64,000 nt of DNA. It comes from Axinella damicornis. Lineage: Eukaryota; Porifera; Demospongiae; Axinellida; Axinellidae. The notes beneath the pieces are model-generated. The model searched no databases. It saw only the letters and a program-made list of their open reading frames with translations, and was not told the origin of the DNA. The stretch is from the NCBI GenBank assembly GCA_963931865.1, contig OZ007509.1:18720440-18784439 (forward strand). Direction: 5' to 3'. Positions 1 through 13,200 of the stretch are shown here, piece after piece; position 1 is the first letter of the stretch; the number at the start of each line of letters is the position of its first letter. The position numbers and the translations under genes were made by a program.

Positions 1-50
<50 letters not shown>
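1..50. repeat. (TG)n microsatellite
   Basis: An uninterrupted TG dinucleotide run opens the window and continues into a short ATGC-rich stretch. It is probably truncated by the window edge. Confidence 0.97.
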
Positions 51-51
<1 letters not shown>

Positions 52-1655
52 ATGCATGCATGCAAATACATGTACCGCGTATCCCACCACATGTTTAGGC
101 TAGCCATCTGAAGCTCTACTATGGAGGATGGAGGATGGAGTATGGGAAAGTGCACAGTTACAGATTCATGTGGGGTTGGGCTCAATAGCACCTGACCCAT
201 AGCCTCCCACTGAAGACCTTAGAGTTCTGGGTTCCAGGTGCTGGGTGCACCAGGAGACCCTAGAAAGGTACACCAGGGACTACGGACTTCCAAGCAAGCC
301 TGCAGCGATTCTGAGCTCCAGGTTGGCAGTGATGGTACACACCAGGGACTACGGACTTACTAACAAGCTTGCGCCATTCTGAGCTCCAGGTTGCAAGTGT
401 ACTGTGAAAGCTACCTTGTGGTACACACAAGATGCCGGACCTGCCTCCCACCTCCTTTTCTACCACACTGGAAGCGGTCAAACCAAGAAGAGTGGGTTCC
501 ACCCAGGAATAAGATGACTGACACTGTTGTGTCTTAAAATCAGCGGGAGGCACACTAAGAAGATGTGATCACCGTCTGCTATGGTTGTCACAACCGAGTT
601 AGAACCCAAGCGCAAGTCAACACCGCATTCTCAGTGTGTGAAACACACACACACACACACCCACGGTCACTTCTGTCTCTATCTTCTGCAGAGAAGAGCA
701 CAGAATTTACATTTCGCTGAGCAGAGACTCTGCTCTTCACTGTCTTGAGGCACCTCAACCACGGCAACCACAGCATTCCAGCTGCATACTGTAACGAAAG
801 GAGCTTTTCATTTCGAGGTGCAAAACAAAGTAGGGGTTGCTGTGGTAACCATGGGAGACAGCGAGCACAGCTTGTGATTCAATTGTCAAATGTTCTGTAG
901 TTGATTCTCTCTCTACTAATACACAACCTTAGACGCTGGAGATGTTTCCAGCCCCCAGAACCCAACCCTACCTCTAGTGCCTTGCTTCACACGGCCATTG
1001 AATGGACCAATACCATATCGACCAACTATCACCACAACACTCAACATACATACTGAGCAACAAATGTTTGTGCACTACAGGTTCAAAGCAGGAAACGGTT
1101 GTTAACAATGGTTATTCTGACAAGTGTGAGCAGCGCACAAGTCACAATTAAGGAACAAACTTAATGGCCAACATCTGCTACATGTACATACCTTATGAGA
1201 AAAACTATTGCGACATGAATCACACATTATCACTCAGCCGAATGTCAGTACTGCTCGGTGAGAGTAGTCAAAAACTTGATTGGTGTGGGCATAACGTGGT
1301 TGAGCTGAGCTAGAAGATGCTGATGTTGAGCACGAGGGATCTGCCACTGAGAGACAGCAAGTGGGAAGCAGCAATGCTTCTTGGCAGTGAAGCGTCACAC
1401 AGTCTAATCCACTGAGGTCTTCTCGATAACTTCACAAGTACTTCACAAGCACTTCGTGTGAATCTGTTTACAGAGTATACTGTTTCTGAGAAGACACTAA
1501 CAGTGCATTGTTTGAACCTGATTGGGCTCCCTACTCCCCCCTGAGGACAGTGCTACATTGTAGCAGCATTGAATGCTGGGGAGTATGCGTAATGCACAAT
1601 CAGTAAAAAACATTACAAAACGCATCACCAGTGCTTGGTGAGCTAGTAAAGCCGC

Positions 1656-1718
1656 AGGCATGACAACAGGTGGCATGACAACAGGTGGCATGACAACAGG
1701 TGGCATGACAACAGGTCG
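1656..1718. repeat. 15-bp tandem repeat, about 4 units
   Basis: The unit GCATGACAACAGGTG repeats head-to-tail about four times; the last copy carries a substitution. Open frames on both strands cross it, but it looks like a minisatellite rather than coding sequence. Confidence 0.9.
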
Positions 1719-2254
1719 CATGGCACATGGTACATGGTGTAGGATCCACAATGAAACAGCAAATTATGGCAGCATTATCTTGGCAGCAGACATCTTGTTG
1801 TCACTACACAGTCTCTTTTCCACCAAGGCCTCAAAGGCTGTCGCCTGGTGTCTTGAAGCCCCAGAGGATGATCCATAGTGTAGGCATGCTGTAGTCTCAG
1901 TCCCAGACTGGATGAAAGGCCTGGGAACGAGACTAGGCGTACCTTCAATGTGACTTTCATCCACACTGTGAGTGTGCTGACAGCGAGCAAGAGTAGGTGC
2001 ACTTTGCTCTGCACTGCATGCGCAGAGTGAAGTACACCTACTCTTGAGTCATAGTTTGTTGCTATATATGCAGGCTGGCGGACCAGGTGTCCTGTGTTGA
2101 CGCTACCCGAGTCTACCACATCATGGGCTCCTGAGTTCACTGAACTGGGGAGTCGTAACTTTCATCACCTCAACACTTTGATGTGGAGGCCCCCCAGATG
2201 CATCTTCAGCAGTTATCACAAAGAGCTACTTGTGCAATAGGTCATGTGTTCAGG

Positions 2255-2660
2255 GGACGACCACATCAACCAAAGGGTTACCAAAACTTTCAGTAGCCTC
2301 AACAGAGGCACCCTGTCACCAGAGGCACCCTGTCACCAGCAAAGCACTGAGCCTCTGCCTGTACATTGTGATCATGTCACAAACTCGTGATTGATGACGA
2401 CCACATCAAGCAAAGGGCTACCAGTAACCTCACGGAGGCACCCTCTCACCTGCAAAGCACTGAGCCTCGGCCTGCACATTGTGATGGATGCATATAATGA
2501 TGACCACATCAAGAAAAGGGCTACCAGTAACCTCACAGAGGCACCCTCTCACCTGCAAAGCACTGAGCATCGGCCTGCACATTGTGATGTAATGACGACC
2601 ACATCAAGCAAAGGGCTACCAAAACTTCCAGTAACCTCACGGAGGCACTCTCACACATAC
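2255..2660. repeat. Tandem repeat of about 100-140-bp units
   Basis: Four imperfect units each begin near GACCACATCAA (about 2260, 2400, 2503 and 2597). They continue through sequence about CTACCAGTAACCTCAC, GAGGCACCCTCTCACC and a CTGCACATTGTGAT segment. Unit length varies because of internal deletions. Confidence 0.85.
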
Positions 2661-3447
2661 AAACTCCTCCCAGGCTCTCAATTTTCGCCAAAGCTGAGAG
2701 ACAAAGTCTAGATGGTAGGAGCGTGTTTAGTGTGGCCTCAGATACTTCCCTTCAAACATGCTCCTGCTATATACACTGCACAGCAGTATGAAGGAGTTTC
2801 ACTTGGCACCTTGAACATGGCTCATGCACAACCCGATCGATCATGCACGCCTCATAATGGCGAAAAGAACCGCCTTGATTGTATCGGGTATATAGAGAAT
2901 GAGAGTACACTGTATGTTGATTGTCTGGGTTGCGTATCAGCTACACGTAACCAATTGCTTTTGCCAACAAACGAACAAACAGAGAGACGTGAAGGCATTC
3001 TTTACTCTGGCTGTGTATGTGAGCACTGGATAACAAATTCCAAACGGCTACCAAGAGCTGCGAGGATTTCACTTGCGACTTGTATTTACTCTGACTGGGA
3101 GAACACGCCTCAACAGCTGCCTAATGTCTGACACCAAGTACATTACCAAGCCCTGAGCACCAGCCTGAGTGGCGACCATATACATGACCTTCACATACCG
3201 TACATAGTTGAGATCAGCAAATGACCTACATTGTACTTCAAGAGCTGTTTCTGGAAAGGAGTGCTATATTGGACACAACCACCAATGCATTCACAACATG
3301 AATATTGCTACTACACAGTGACCTGTCACTGCCATATGACATCACAGGTGTTCACATGCAACGTCACAGTTAATCCAGGTGTTCAGGTAATCCAGGTGTT
3401 CGCTACTACACCACACGTGAACGTACATACACTTGAACAGACACAAA

Positions 3448-3448
<1 letters not shown>

Positions 3449-3492
<44 letters not shown>

Positions 3493-3506
3493 CATCATCA
3501 TCATCA
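3449..3506. repeat. (CA)n followed by (TCA)n microsatellite
   Basis: A CA run is followed directly by an ATC/TCA trinucleotide run, just outside the donor side of glypican exon 3 (minus-strand donor at 3536). It lies in the following intron. Confidence 0.97.
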
Positions 3507-3536
3507 CAGACTCCACACACTCACTCACTCACTCAC

Positions 3537-4258
3537 CCCTTGTGCAACATCAGTCGCCTGTGAAAAGGACGTTGACACCATACTAAAGAAATGTGACTCC
3601 AGAATATTAAACTGCACCCAGGGGCTGTAGACGTCCTCCAGGGAGGTCTTCATCCGGACAACAGCATCTGAGAACTCCTTGAACGGTCCGGCCAGATCGG
3701 CCAAGTCAACCAGGCAACCCCGCAGTGAGTTGAGGCACATTCCCTGACAGTGCGTAGTGCTCATCTCGTACCCAGCACACTGAGCACAGTGGGACATCTT
3801 CATGATGGCCGTCCTACACGAGTTGGTGAGCCGTTGGGTCAGTAGGGATTCCAAGACAGCGTCCGCAGTCCTCAGAGCACGAAAGTAGTACATCGTACGA
3901 TTATAGCTACGAGTGAATCCTTTGTACCAAGTAGCAACTTGCTCTCCTCTCAATTCCAGGAAATAGTTATAAAAGCAGTTACGAAAGGCCTCGGTGTTCG
4001 GAAGGTTTTGTGCTGTCCCAGTCGCTGGGTTCGAGATGTAGGCTGCTAAGAATACCTCAAAGAAGACTTGGTTGAACTTGGTTCCCAAGTCGCACATGTT
4101 GCCTGTGGTGATGGTCTGTTGCAAGTAGGCGTAAAAGTCATCATAGAGGGTGACATACGGCTGGAAGTAGAGGCTGAAATGTTGTAGCATGGACCGTACC
4201 AAATTGTTCTTACTGTCTGCAAGGTACTTGCTGAATGCTCCTGTGAGTATGTGAGGGG

Positions 4259-4298
<40 letters not shown>

Positions 4299-7200
4299 GG
4301 GAGGGTGGCAGGGAGGGAGATGAAAGTGTCAAATGGAGTAATTACTAATCCCATTCCACATCAGTCCAGAATCAGCAAATCACATGACAAACAATCAGGT
4401 CACATGACAAGGAAGTCTCATGATGGGTTACAAATTCAAGCACATTCTCCATATATGGTCATAGTACAGAGCCTGAGGCATACCAAACTTTGTAACGTTA
4501 ATATTGTTGACATCATTAGAAATTCTGACAAGCCGATATTGCATATTTTGATGAGCCATTCAGCCTGCCAAGGGCTTTCAATTGTTTCAAGGGACCAGCT
4601 ATGAGGTTTCTAATGCACTAGTGACAAACTTCTAGTGATTAACACAAGCCAGAAGTATGCTGTAGTCACGTTCCGGCGTCGGGGTATACAGCCGCAACCC
4701 TGTGGATTTAATCACCCGGCAGGTGGGCCAGCACAACCTGGATATCCTTAAAATGCAGCAAGATACTGAGGTGATTCAACGACAAATGAAGAGATGGGGA
4801 CCAGCACATACCAGATAACTGTTACAAGCTTTGTCATGGCGGGAGGGGGGGGCATGCTCTCCCGGGAAAGAGATGAACTTGAGCTCTTGTGTCTCCTACA
4901 CACCAGATACCAGGACCAAGGCAACATGGTTTGTAGTCTTTACCGTGAGCAGTGCCTGGCAAGCTGACAACAGCAGCCGATATCAAGTCTGACAAACCCA
5001 CACCATATGATGCCCAGCTCAGCAGTAGTATCAGCATGCTAACATCAGCATCTGACAAGTTGAAGCATGACATGGTCAATTTTTATTGGCAAATGTGCTG
5101 TAGTCCTAGCAGCACATAGCCTCGTTCCCAGGCCTACCCCTTTTTTTCTGTTCTTCAGTTTCCGTTGACAATAATACACGGATGCGGAAGGGCGGCGAAA
5201 AAAGTGGAAGGCCTGGTACGATTCATCACATGAGTGACGTCAGGTGGACGCAAGGGTGGAAGTAGGGGGGGGCGGGGCCCCTAGTGGTTTCAGCAGGTCC
5301 TGAAGGCTCCAGAAGGCTGTTTATCATCCAGTCGGCTCGGTTCAAAGCCTCCGTGGCTAGTCGAGACTCTCAGACTATCTACACAACTTCGTCAGCAGTT
5401 TTTAAACTTATTTGCTGTTGGCCCCCCCCCCACGTCCACTTGACATAAAGCACGTGATGAATCGTACCAGGCCTTCCCCGCCCTTCCGCATCCGTGTATT
5501 ATTGTCAACGGAAACCGAGGAACAGAAAAATGGGGTAGGCCTGGGAACGAGGCTAAGCAGCATACTCCTGGCAGCTGCTGAGTGCTGAATCTTGGCCAGG
5601 GTCTTATTCTAACCAAGTCTCACAAGTTGAAGCCATGACACGGGTTGAGATGATTGCATTAACAATTACCAATCAAAGCTGTCAGGCAGCTGCAACCACT
5701 CAAAGCTGTCAGGCAGCTGCAACCACTCAAAGCTACATGTAGCTGTCAGGCAGCTGCAACCACTCAATCTCGACAGAAACTCCAGAAACAGCTCAACTGA
5801 GCTAAAGTTGAAATCCGAGAGGGCAATTACTGCCCAGCAAAAACCAAACACACTCTTGTTTGCATACCACGGCAACCATGTTTGTTTATGGCACAACCGC
5901 ACTTCAGGGGCAGTGAATGGACAGGCTGATCAGTTTGGGATTCCACCTGGACTGCAATGGTAAAAGCACTTCTCCCACGCTACCACTGAGTGTGTGCCTG
6001 CACACAATAAGACCAGCTGAGATGAGGATTCTAGTGTAAGTGTAGCTCAAAGGTCTGCAGTAATTGGGTGTGCCCACAACATACATGATATATACACAAC
6101 ATACATGATATATACACAACATACATGATGTGAACTAGCCTCAAGTCTGAGAGCAGAACACCTGTCAACTCTTGTTGGTCGCCATACAGTTCATAAGCTA
6201 GTGCCTAGGGCACACTGAATGCACATAGAAGTCTTTGGCTGTAAGCTGCACAGCAGCTAATAGACCAATCTCGACCCACCCACACCCCTACTTACTAGGG
6301 TGTCTGGCAAATATACACAACCTTGTTTCGAAAACAGATCATTATGCATGTACCTTAAGTTCATGAATTATGTAACCATTAGCAAAGTTGCACCACTCTG
6401 AGTCGTACGTACATAATCGTGCATCATAACCACCCTGGTACTCACGGGCTCCTGGTTTTGGCAAAGCCAGGAAACCACATTACAAAACCTTTTGGACATG
6501 AACTGATTGCCTACCTAAAAGCACTAGCAGGGACAATAGAACTCGTTCAAACAAGCCAAGTGATGTGGACGGATTGGAATGCCATCTTCCTTTCTTGTCG
6601 CCACGTTGACCCCAGCAATGAAAGATTAATTAAGCAGCAGTACAAACAAGGGAATAGTGCGTACGGATGGACAAATGTGATGCTAATTTCTGCCCCAAAC
6701 ATGCACAGATAAGCCTTTGAGAGTGTAATCTCGGACAGCATAGTGGCGTCTCAACCCTTTGGTCCAAAACTTGTTGATCAAACTTTCTTCTTTCTGACAT
6801 AATCTCACCAGGTCAAAGTTCAGCCTACACCCCACAGCCAACAACCTACTACGGCCACAGGTGCACTGCACACCTTGTATGCCTCAGCACAACACTACCG
6901 AGTCCCTGACCCCTTCCCTATAGGCGTGAGTAACAGCTACACGACAAACACTTTGTTTTCTGTACGATACACACCGTATACACACGTAGTACTGCAGCAA
7001 TGTGCAGGTATAAAATCATCTTTACCAACCAATGATAGTGTGTGTGTGGTGTTACGGTCTCCCATAAGCTCATGTGATTAGGCGTTAGTAGTTGATCACC
7101 ATAAATGGCAGAGCTGTGCTCTTCCCAACCACCCTGGCCTTGGGCTATAGAGGGTGCCTCCTTCACCCACTCATATGCACACAGTGCCCACACTCATTGT

Positions 7201-10200
7201 ATCCCCACTAACCCATGCACGTTGATGTGTGGGGCCTGTGGGTGTGGCACTCGAGGCCAACACATTGTGGAGTATACACCACCTATACGTGGAGTACAGG
7301 GTACGCTATTCCGTTGGAGTTCATTGTACTATACATGAAGGAACCGCTCAACCGCGTGCTCGAACACACCGTTAGACACCATTACAGAACCCACCCCACT
7401 CTGAGAAAGGTACATGTAGGGCCAACAAAGTGGAGCTGTCTCTGGTTGTTTGTAGCGCCACTAGGTAAGATCAAACGCTCAGATTAACATATGCTCAACA
7501 TTCTCTCATCCCCACACACCAACCACACCAACACCGGCACGCACGGCAGACCAACCACAGAGCAAAGGCTGAGAGCAACCCACACCGTGTGATATGCATC
7601 TACACATGAACTTTCATCTTTGACAATCTGTTGGAAACAAGATATACCACAAGCCGCCTTGGTGCCGCTTGCTGTCATCATGACATCTGACGGTGGTTTG
7701 CAGAACTCAGGATTCCTAATCCATTTTCCCAAGCCACAGCTGCCGTTATGCATATATTCAACAGGTACTGTCTATAAACCTTGTTGTCAAGTAGAGTACT
7801 CTTCGAATCCTCACAGTGATGTCAACTTCAAGCCCCAAAAAATAAATTATAAAGAACTTGATTACTACGTTCCAACTGTTTACAACTGTTGATCACATTC
7901 AGCTAGGATTCAACCAATCGGATGGCCACATTTGGCCCATGGACAGAAATTAAGCATCCAAATTGATCTTATTGCAGTTGTTATCAGATTCATGTCCTGA
8001 ACCATTGTTGCTCAACCTTGTGTTGCTGGACGACTTCAGCCGATCAAAATTCCTCTACCTTTTGAAGACTAACTGAACCATTCAAACAATTCATCTTCAA
8101 AAGGCGTCAAACTTCAACATCCTTTGGCGATCCCTTCGTCCACGACCCACCCAAACAGAGTGAACAAGAAAATTCCTCCAACAGAACTTGTAACAACACA
8201 AGCTTTTGGCTCACCTCCTCTCACAGGGCATGGCACATGCTTGGTAATTTGTCTGAGCTCAAAACACCTAGAGGAATAACACCTGAAGGGCACTAATCGC
8301 CAGGGGCATCTCATGGTTCGTACTGAAATCGAGTCTGTTCACAGCAAGTTACTCTGAAACATAGGAGGTAACGTTCCTGTATATCATAAACATCCGGACG
8401 ATCTCAGACGGTACATCTGGTTGCCATGATTGGATTTCGCAGCTTGCTACTACAGCAGGCCGGCCCAGCTGACACGGCAAACCGCTTGTAGTGCCGTACC
8501 TTGTTTCTACACTGTGTGTTCAATGACAGACTGGAACAAGATTTCCATATACGGCACATCAAAGATCGCCATTTGTACAAACTGCTTCAGATGGTTCCAA
8601 TACCTCAGTCCATCGACAAGCGACAAGTTTCAGTCAGATACCTCGGTCGATCATCAGATTATACACATAACTTGTACGATTTACTATTTCGTCTGCTATG
8701 CTGTATCCAATGACATGCCATTGCATAATCTCACCAGCACCCCCATGTGCAAATTGTGTTTGCACTGGGCGAGCAGATTTTCCACATACTTCGATCTTCA
8801 TTGATCTCGCTGAACTCATTGTTGAACAAGCCCGATATCGCCCACTGTGTCCAACTCCCTCGCACGATCGGCTACCAACTCATAAACACAACGTAGCATA
8901 CCCAACACTGAGGGACAAGGTGCCACCACTGGACATGCACATATCAGGGCACTACGCTCCAACAATCATTACCATGGAGACGGTAATTATGGCACACAAC
9001 ATCACCATTATCAGTCTTCCCATCTACAAAAGATTTCAATAAGGACAACCATGGCAACCATCCCACGCAGACAACCATCCACGGTAGACAACCATCCCAC
9101 CATCCCACTGCTACCCATATTGGGTTTCCTCCACATCACTCAGTCCATACTTCCAATTGCTGAAGCCCAGTCTAAATCACACCATTCTTTCTGTAAGGAG
9201 GATTTCATTTGTGCTCCAATACTCCCTATACTGTAGCCACACAGTCCAGCAATTCCCAGTCAGTGAAACTATAGAGAGGTTGGCTGGGTACTTGGCAGAT
9301 CGAATATCCGGCCTACTGAACACAGCTCCTGAAAAACTCCCCAAAAAATCCGCTGTAGGTACCTCAGACACTCCTTCCCTCTACCTCTACTAGGAGCAAT
9401 CCTCAACCAGTATTCTCCCTAACACCCGCTTCCAGGTGCTGTGTAAACACTGGTCTGGGGACAAGACCAGATGTGATTAGAGGGCATGGTAGGTGGGTGG
9501 CGAGACACCCCCAGTGACCAACAGTGGTGGGTGAGACATCCCCAGTGACCAACAGAGTGTACCACTAGTAGGAGCATGGGATGTGGATGTCACAACATGT
9601 CCTGCTAGTGTTTTACACAAACACACAACAGACCACACAACAGAACACACACCAGCGATGCATGATACAGGCGATACACACAACAGACCACACACCAGCG
9701 ACGCATGATACAGGCGATACACGTATTACATAGCCACAAACACACAACAGGACACACACCAGCGATGAGCGATACGCGATACACGTATCACAGAGCCAAG
9801 GTAACGGACATTCTGCACTAAGTGGTCTCACACCAGGCCATTCCCCAGGAGGAAGGTTGCACAGCTCAATGCACATAGCTGGGAAGTGTATGCTGACTGT
9901 GGTGACTATAGCCACAGGGCTCAAGGAATGAAAGACGTAGAGGTGCGGTGATGATTTTAGGGGGTACATACACATTCATACTAGACAGACAGACAGACAG
10001 ACACAGACACACACACAGGTACATGTACGTTGGTACACAATATACCTATCATATAACGAACATTCCCACAGAAACTGATTAAATTAAATTACTCATTCAA
10101 ATGCCTTCTTGGACTACAACAACGGCCACACAGCTCCACAGCAATCAATGTACAGTTTCTAAGCATACTGACATTCAGTACAGCTGTTCAATGCTACAAG

Positions 10201-13200
10201 TGTGGTCAGTGTGAATGGCATTCAACACTACAGCAAGTTCAACACCAAATATAGGTTTGTACAGCCACTAAGTAGACCACATGCACACACACATGCACCT
10301 ACCATACACACATGCACCCACACACACCCACACACACACAGCTACATTCTACATTGCACACAGCTACATTCTACATTGCACACAGCTAACCAAATCTGGG
10401 GGTGCCAAAGGCACAAATACAGTCCTCATTACTGCCAATTCCAGTGTTATGAAACAAACATCTTTTATCTTCGCCTTCCAACATTTGCTGGCCATAATAG
10501 CACTCAACCCAGTGAGTGTGTCAGCTCTAGTGTTCTCACAGCCGTGTCCTCCCTTCCAACATTTGCTAGCCATAATAGCACTCAATGCCGACCAAAGCAG
10601 TGCACTCAACAAGGTAGCTACTGAGTGAGTGTGTCAGCTCTAGTGTCCTCACAGCCGTGTCCGCCCTTCCAACGTTTGCTAGCCATAATAGCACTCAATG
10701 CTGACCAAAGCACTCAACAAGGTAGCTACTGAGTGAGTGTGTCAGTTCTAGAGTCCTCACAGCCATGTCCGCCCTTCGAACAATTGTAGTACAGCGGCTT
10801 TTCAGTGCTGACCAAAAGCAGTGCACTCTAAAAGCTAAATGTGCGAGCTGTAGTATCCTCACAGAACAACACTACTTACATACAGGCAGACTGGCTCATG
10901 TCAACTGTTTACACACACACACTAGAATAATGATGACCAGTTCAGCAGTGCTAGAGAAACAGGTGGTGGTAGAGTTTATGAACCTGACTTAAAATGACCC
11001 CTTCAACAGTCGCCTAGTGCATAGGCCTCAAAAATCCTCATGCAAGCTAACGTTGCACCCTTCCCTGACCTGAAGGACACACCAGAAGTCAATGGCGCTA
11101 GCAGGGCACCATGCCCACCCTGTGTTTCCCCCAACAGCAGCTCCAACACCTTCCCTGGCCTATGATGCGATCACTGTAATCGGTCAAGCTCTCAGGTGTG
11201 GTCATCCCCCCATTCAACCATGAAGGACCCACTACACAGAACAATCTCCTCACCTGTTAGGCTGTGATTGTAGCACTGAAACACTCGGGTGGAAATGGCA
11301 TCGGAAATACGACTGTGATAATTACTGGATATCGACCGCTGCATGTATTGCTGTGCCCCAACAGAGCAGCACGTTCGGCTCACCCTGCAAACACTGCCCT
11401 CAGACTCTGAAGAGAAAGAACAAGGAGTGGTCAGTTTTGATCAAGGTAAACCAGCCATAGTATCTGGTAATAGCACTCTACAGAGAGCAGTAAGTTAGGA
11501 ATTCATTGTGTACCAAAACTATGAGGTGGTCAGGTAACACACATCAATGGCTCTCAACATTTCATCGGGCGTATGGAAAAGCAGGAAACGGAAAATGGAA
11601 ACGGACATGGAAAGCGGAAACGGACATGGAAAGCGGAAACGGACGTGGAAAATGGAAAAATCGTGCGCATGCTCAGTATCATAAATTGCTCATTGAACTG
11701 CCACGTGTGACAGTGAATGCGGAGTGAAGGCGAACAGAGAAAGCCAGAGCTGTTGTAGCCTGCTCAGACAGCATAACTACTGAGAGTGCGATCTGAAGTA
11801 CTTGAACAAATGATGGCATGGCGTCTGGAGGTTCCCGAGCTGACCCCATAGAGATAGACAGCACTGACACTAAGGTAAGCCAACTCGGTATGACTTGTAA
11901 GGGGTAGTTCAGCTTTTATGCGCTTTTTGGTGACAAACAAGTATTGATACAGGGGTGGAAACAGCTAGTAATTGTCATTGCACTGTGTTCGTGCTAGTCA
12001 CCTGTTATGTGTCATTTTGTTTGTCTTTTGTCTTGTGTGTACAGCAATAACGAGGACAGTGACCTTGATGATGCCAACTTCAAGTTCTCTCAGTCAGTGT
12101 CACCCATTAAGTGTTGCTTGTGAGAATTTGGCTTGTTGTTTGCTACACTGTGTACTCTAGCTAGCTGTGTTTTGTCAAGCTGTGTTACTGAACACCTGTT
12201 CTTTTTTGTACACAGGAAGCTTGTCAAGACAGAGCCAGTAATCGAGTACTACAGCGGAAGAAAGGAGCTCCCAATATATACTCGACAAAAGAAGCATCTT
12301 TCTACGACTCAAATCGTTGAAACCCTTCTAGATCCTGATCTTGACCAAGCCCAGATCTGCAAGACTCAACCAGTTGGTGTCGAAAGCAACTTGGCATTCA
12401 TTGTTGATCTGAAGCACCTCAAGAACCCAAAAGATATCCTTTGTGATGAGTTAGGGTCGTGGAAATGCAACGGTTGCCACCACACATGGGTTGTCGTGGA
12501 CGAGTTTGGTATTGCTGATGTGTGTGGAAAGAAAAAGCCAAGCGACAAGGATGGAGCATTGTACCGGGTCACCAAGAAGTACTACAACAACAAAGGAAGC
12601 CCTGACTTTAATCGAATGGTTGTATTTCTTGAAGGTATGTGTGCAAGTAAATTACACATTATCAAATTTGCTGTTGTAATGACTTTATGCTGACAGTGCT
12701 TTTGTGGTTGATTAGGGTGTGTTTGTGTGATAAGGGAATGTACTGGTGTGTGACCACCTTTGGGGGATAGTGGGTGACTTAAGAGTTTGAATTGGGTGTG
12801 CACATTGTGTGTGTGCCTTGTTTTGATGCTTGGTGTTGTACTAGTCATAAAGTGTGCTGTAAGTGTATGTTCTTACAAACTGCATTTTTGGTTTGCCTTT
12901 GTGGCAATTGTTTACATAATGCCTTTTAGGTAACATGCCATTGGTATGAAAATTACCTCTGAATGTATGAGTTAGGATTACTTGTGGGTGGTGTCTTAGT
13001 GGCTATTTTGTGAACACCTGAGTGTGTGTGAGCTTAGTTTTAGCGAAATTAATGTGAAACGACATTCTTTCATTACAGATGGGGATGGTGACACTCTGAA
13101 TTTATCGATGGTTCACTATTCGTTTGACAACGAAGAGCACAGTGTGCTCCCACGCCCCCACGGAAACTCCAAGTCTCAGAGTGCTTATGTACGAACCATG

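Larger units (their letters stand above)
51..3448. other. Gene-poor stretch left of the last glypican exon found
   Basis: I see no recognisable protein family here on either strand. The open frames are short and mostly run through tandem repeats. The missing C-terminal glypican exons, on the minus strand, should lie here or beyond the left edge. I looked for the glypican Cys-Trp-Asn-Gly motif without success. A dispersed-repeat fragment with the GGCCTGGGAACGAGACTA end motif sits near 1918-1937. Confidence 0.6.
4294..11253. other. Glypican intron 2; repeats only
   Basis: No coding domain is recognised on either strand. The stretch holds a large foldback element (5119-5556), a 27-bp tandem repeat with AGCTGTCAGGCAGCTGCAAC (5674-5766), an 18-bp ATATACACAACATACATG repeat (about 6085-6130), a degenerate array of ACACAACAGACCACACACC-type units (about 9610-9780), and the array at 10480-10790. 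Confidence 0.6.

Noticed and set aside
260..553. Candidate downstream glypican exon on the minus strand
   Set aside because: It has splice-like borders but no glypican cysteine or C-W-N-G motif, and it overlaps a short direct repeat (ACACCAGGGACTACGGACTT).
2712..3131. 139-residue plus-strand frame
   Set aside because: No domain, and it lies next to a tandem array on the strand opposite to glypican; kept only as an unexplained frame.
12133..12693. 186-residue frame starting with Met upstream of the MULE transposase exon
   Set aside because: The first 28 residues lie in intron sequence. The real exon begins after the acceptor at 12215 and ends at the GTATGT donor at 12635.
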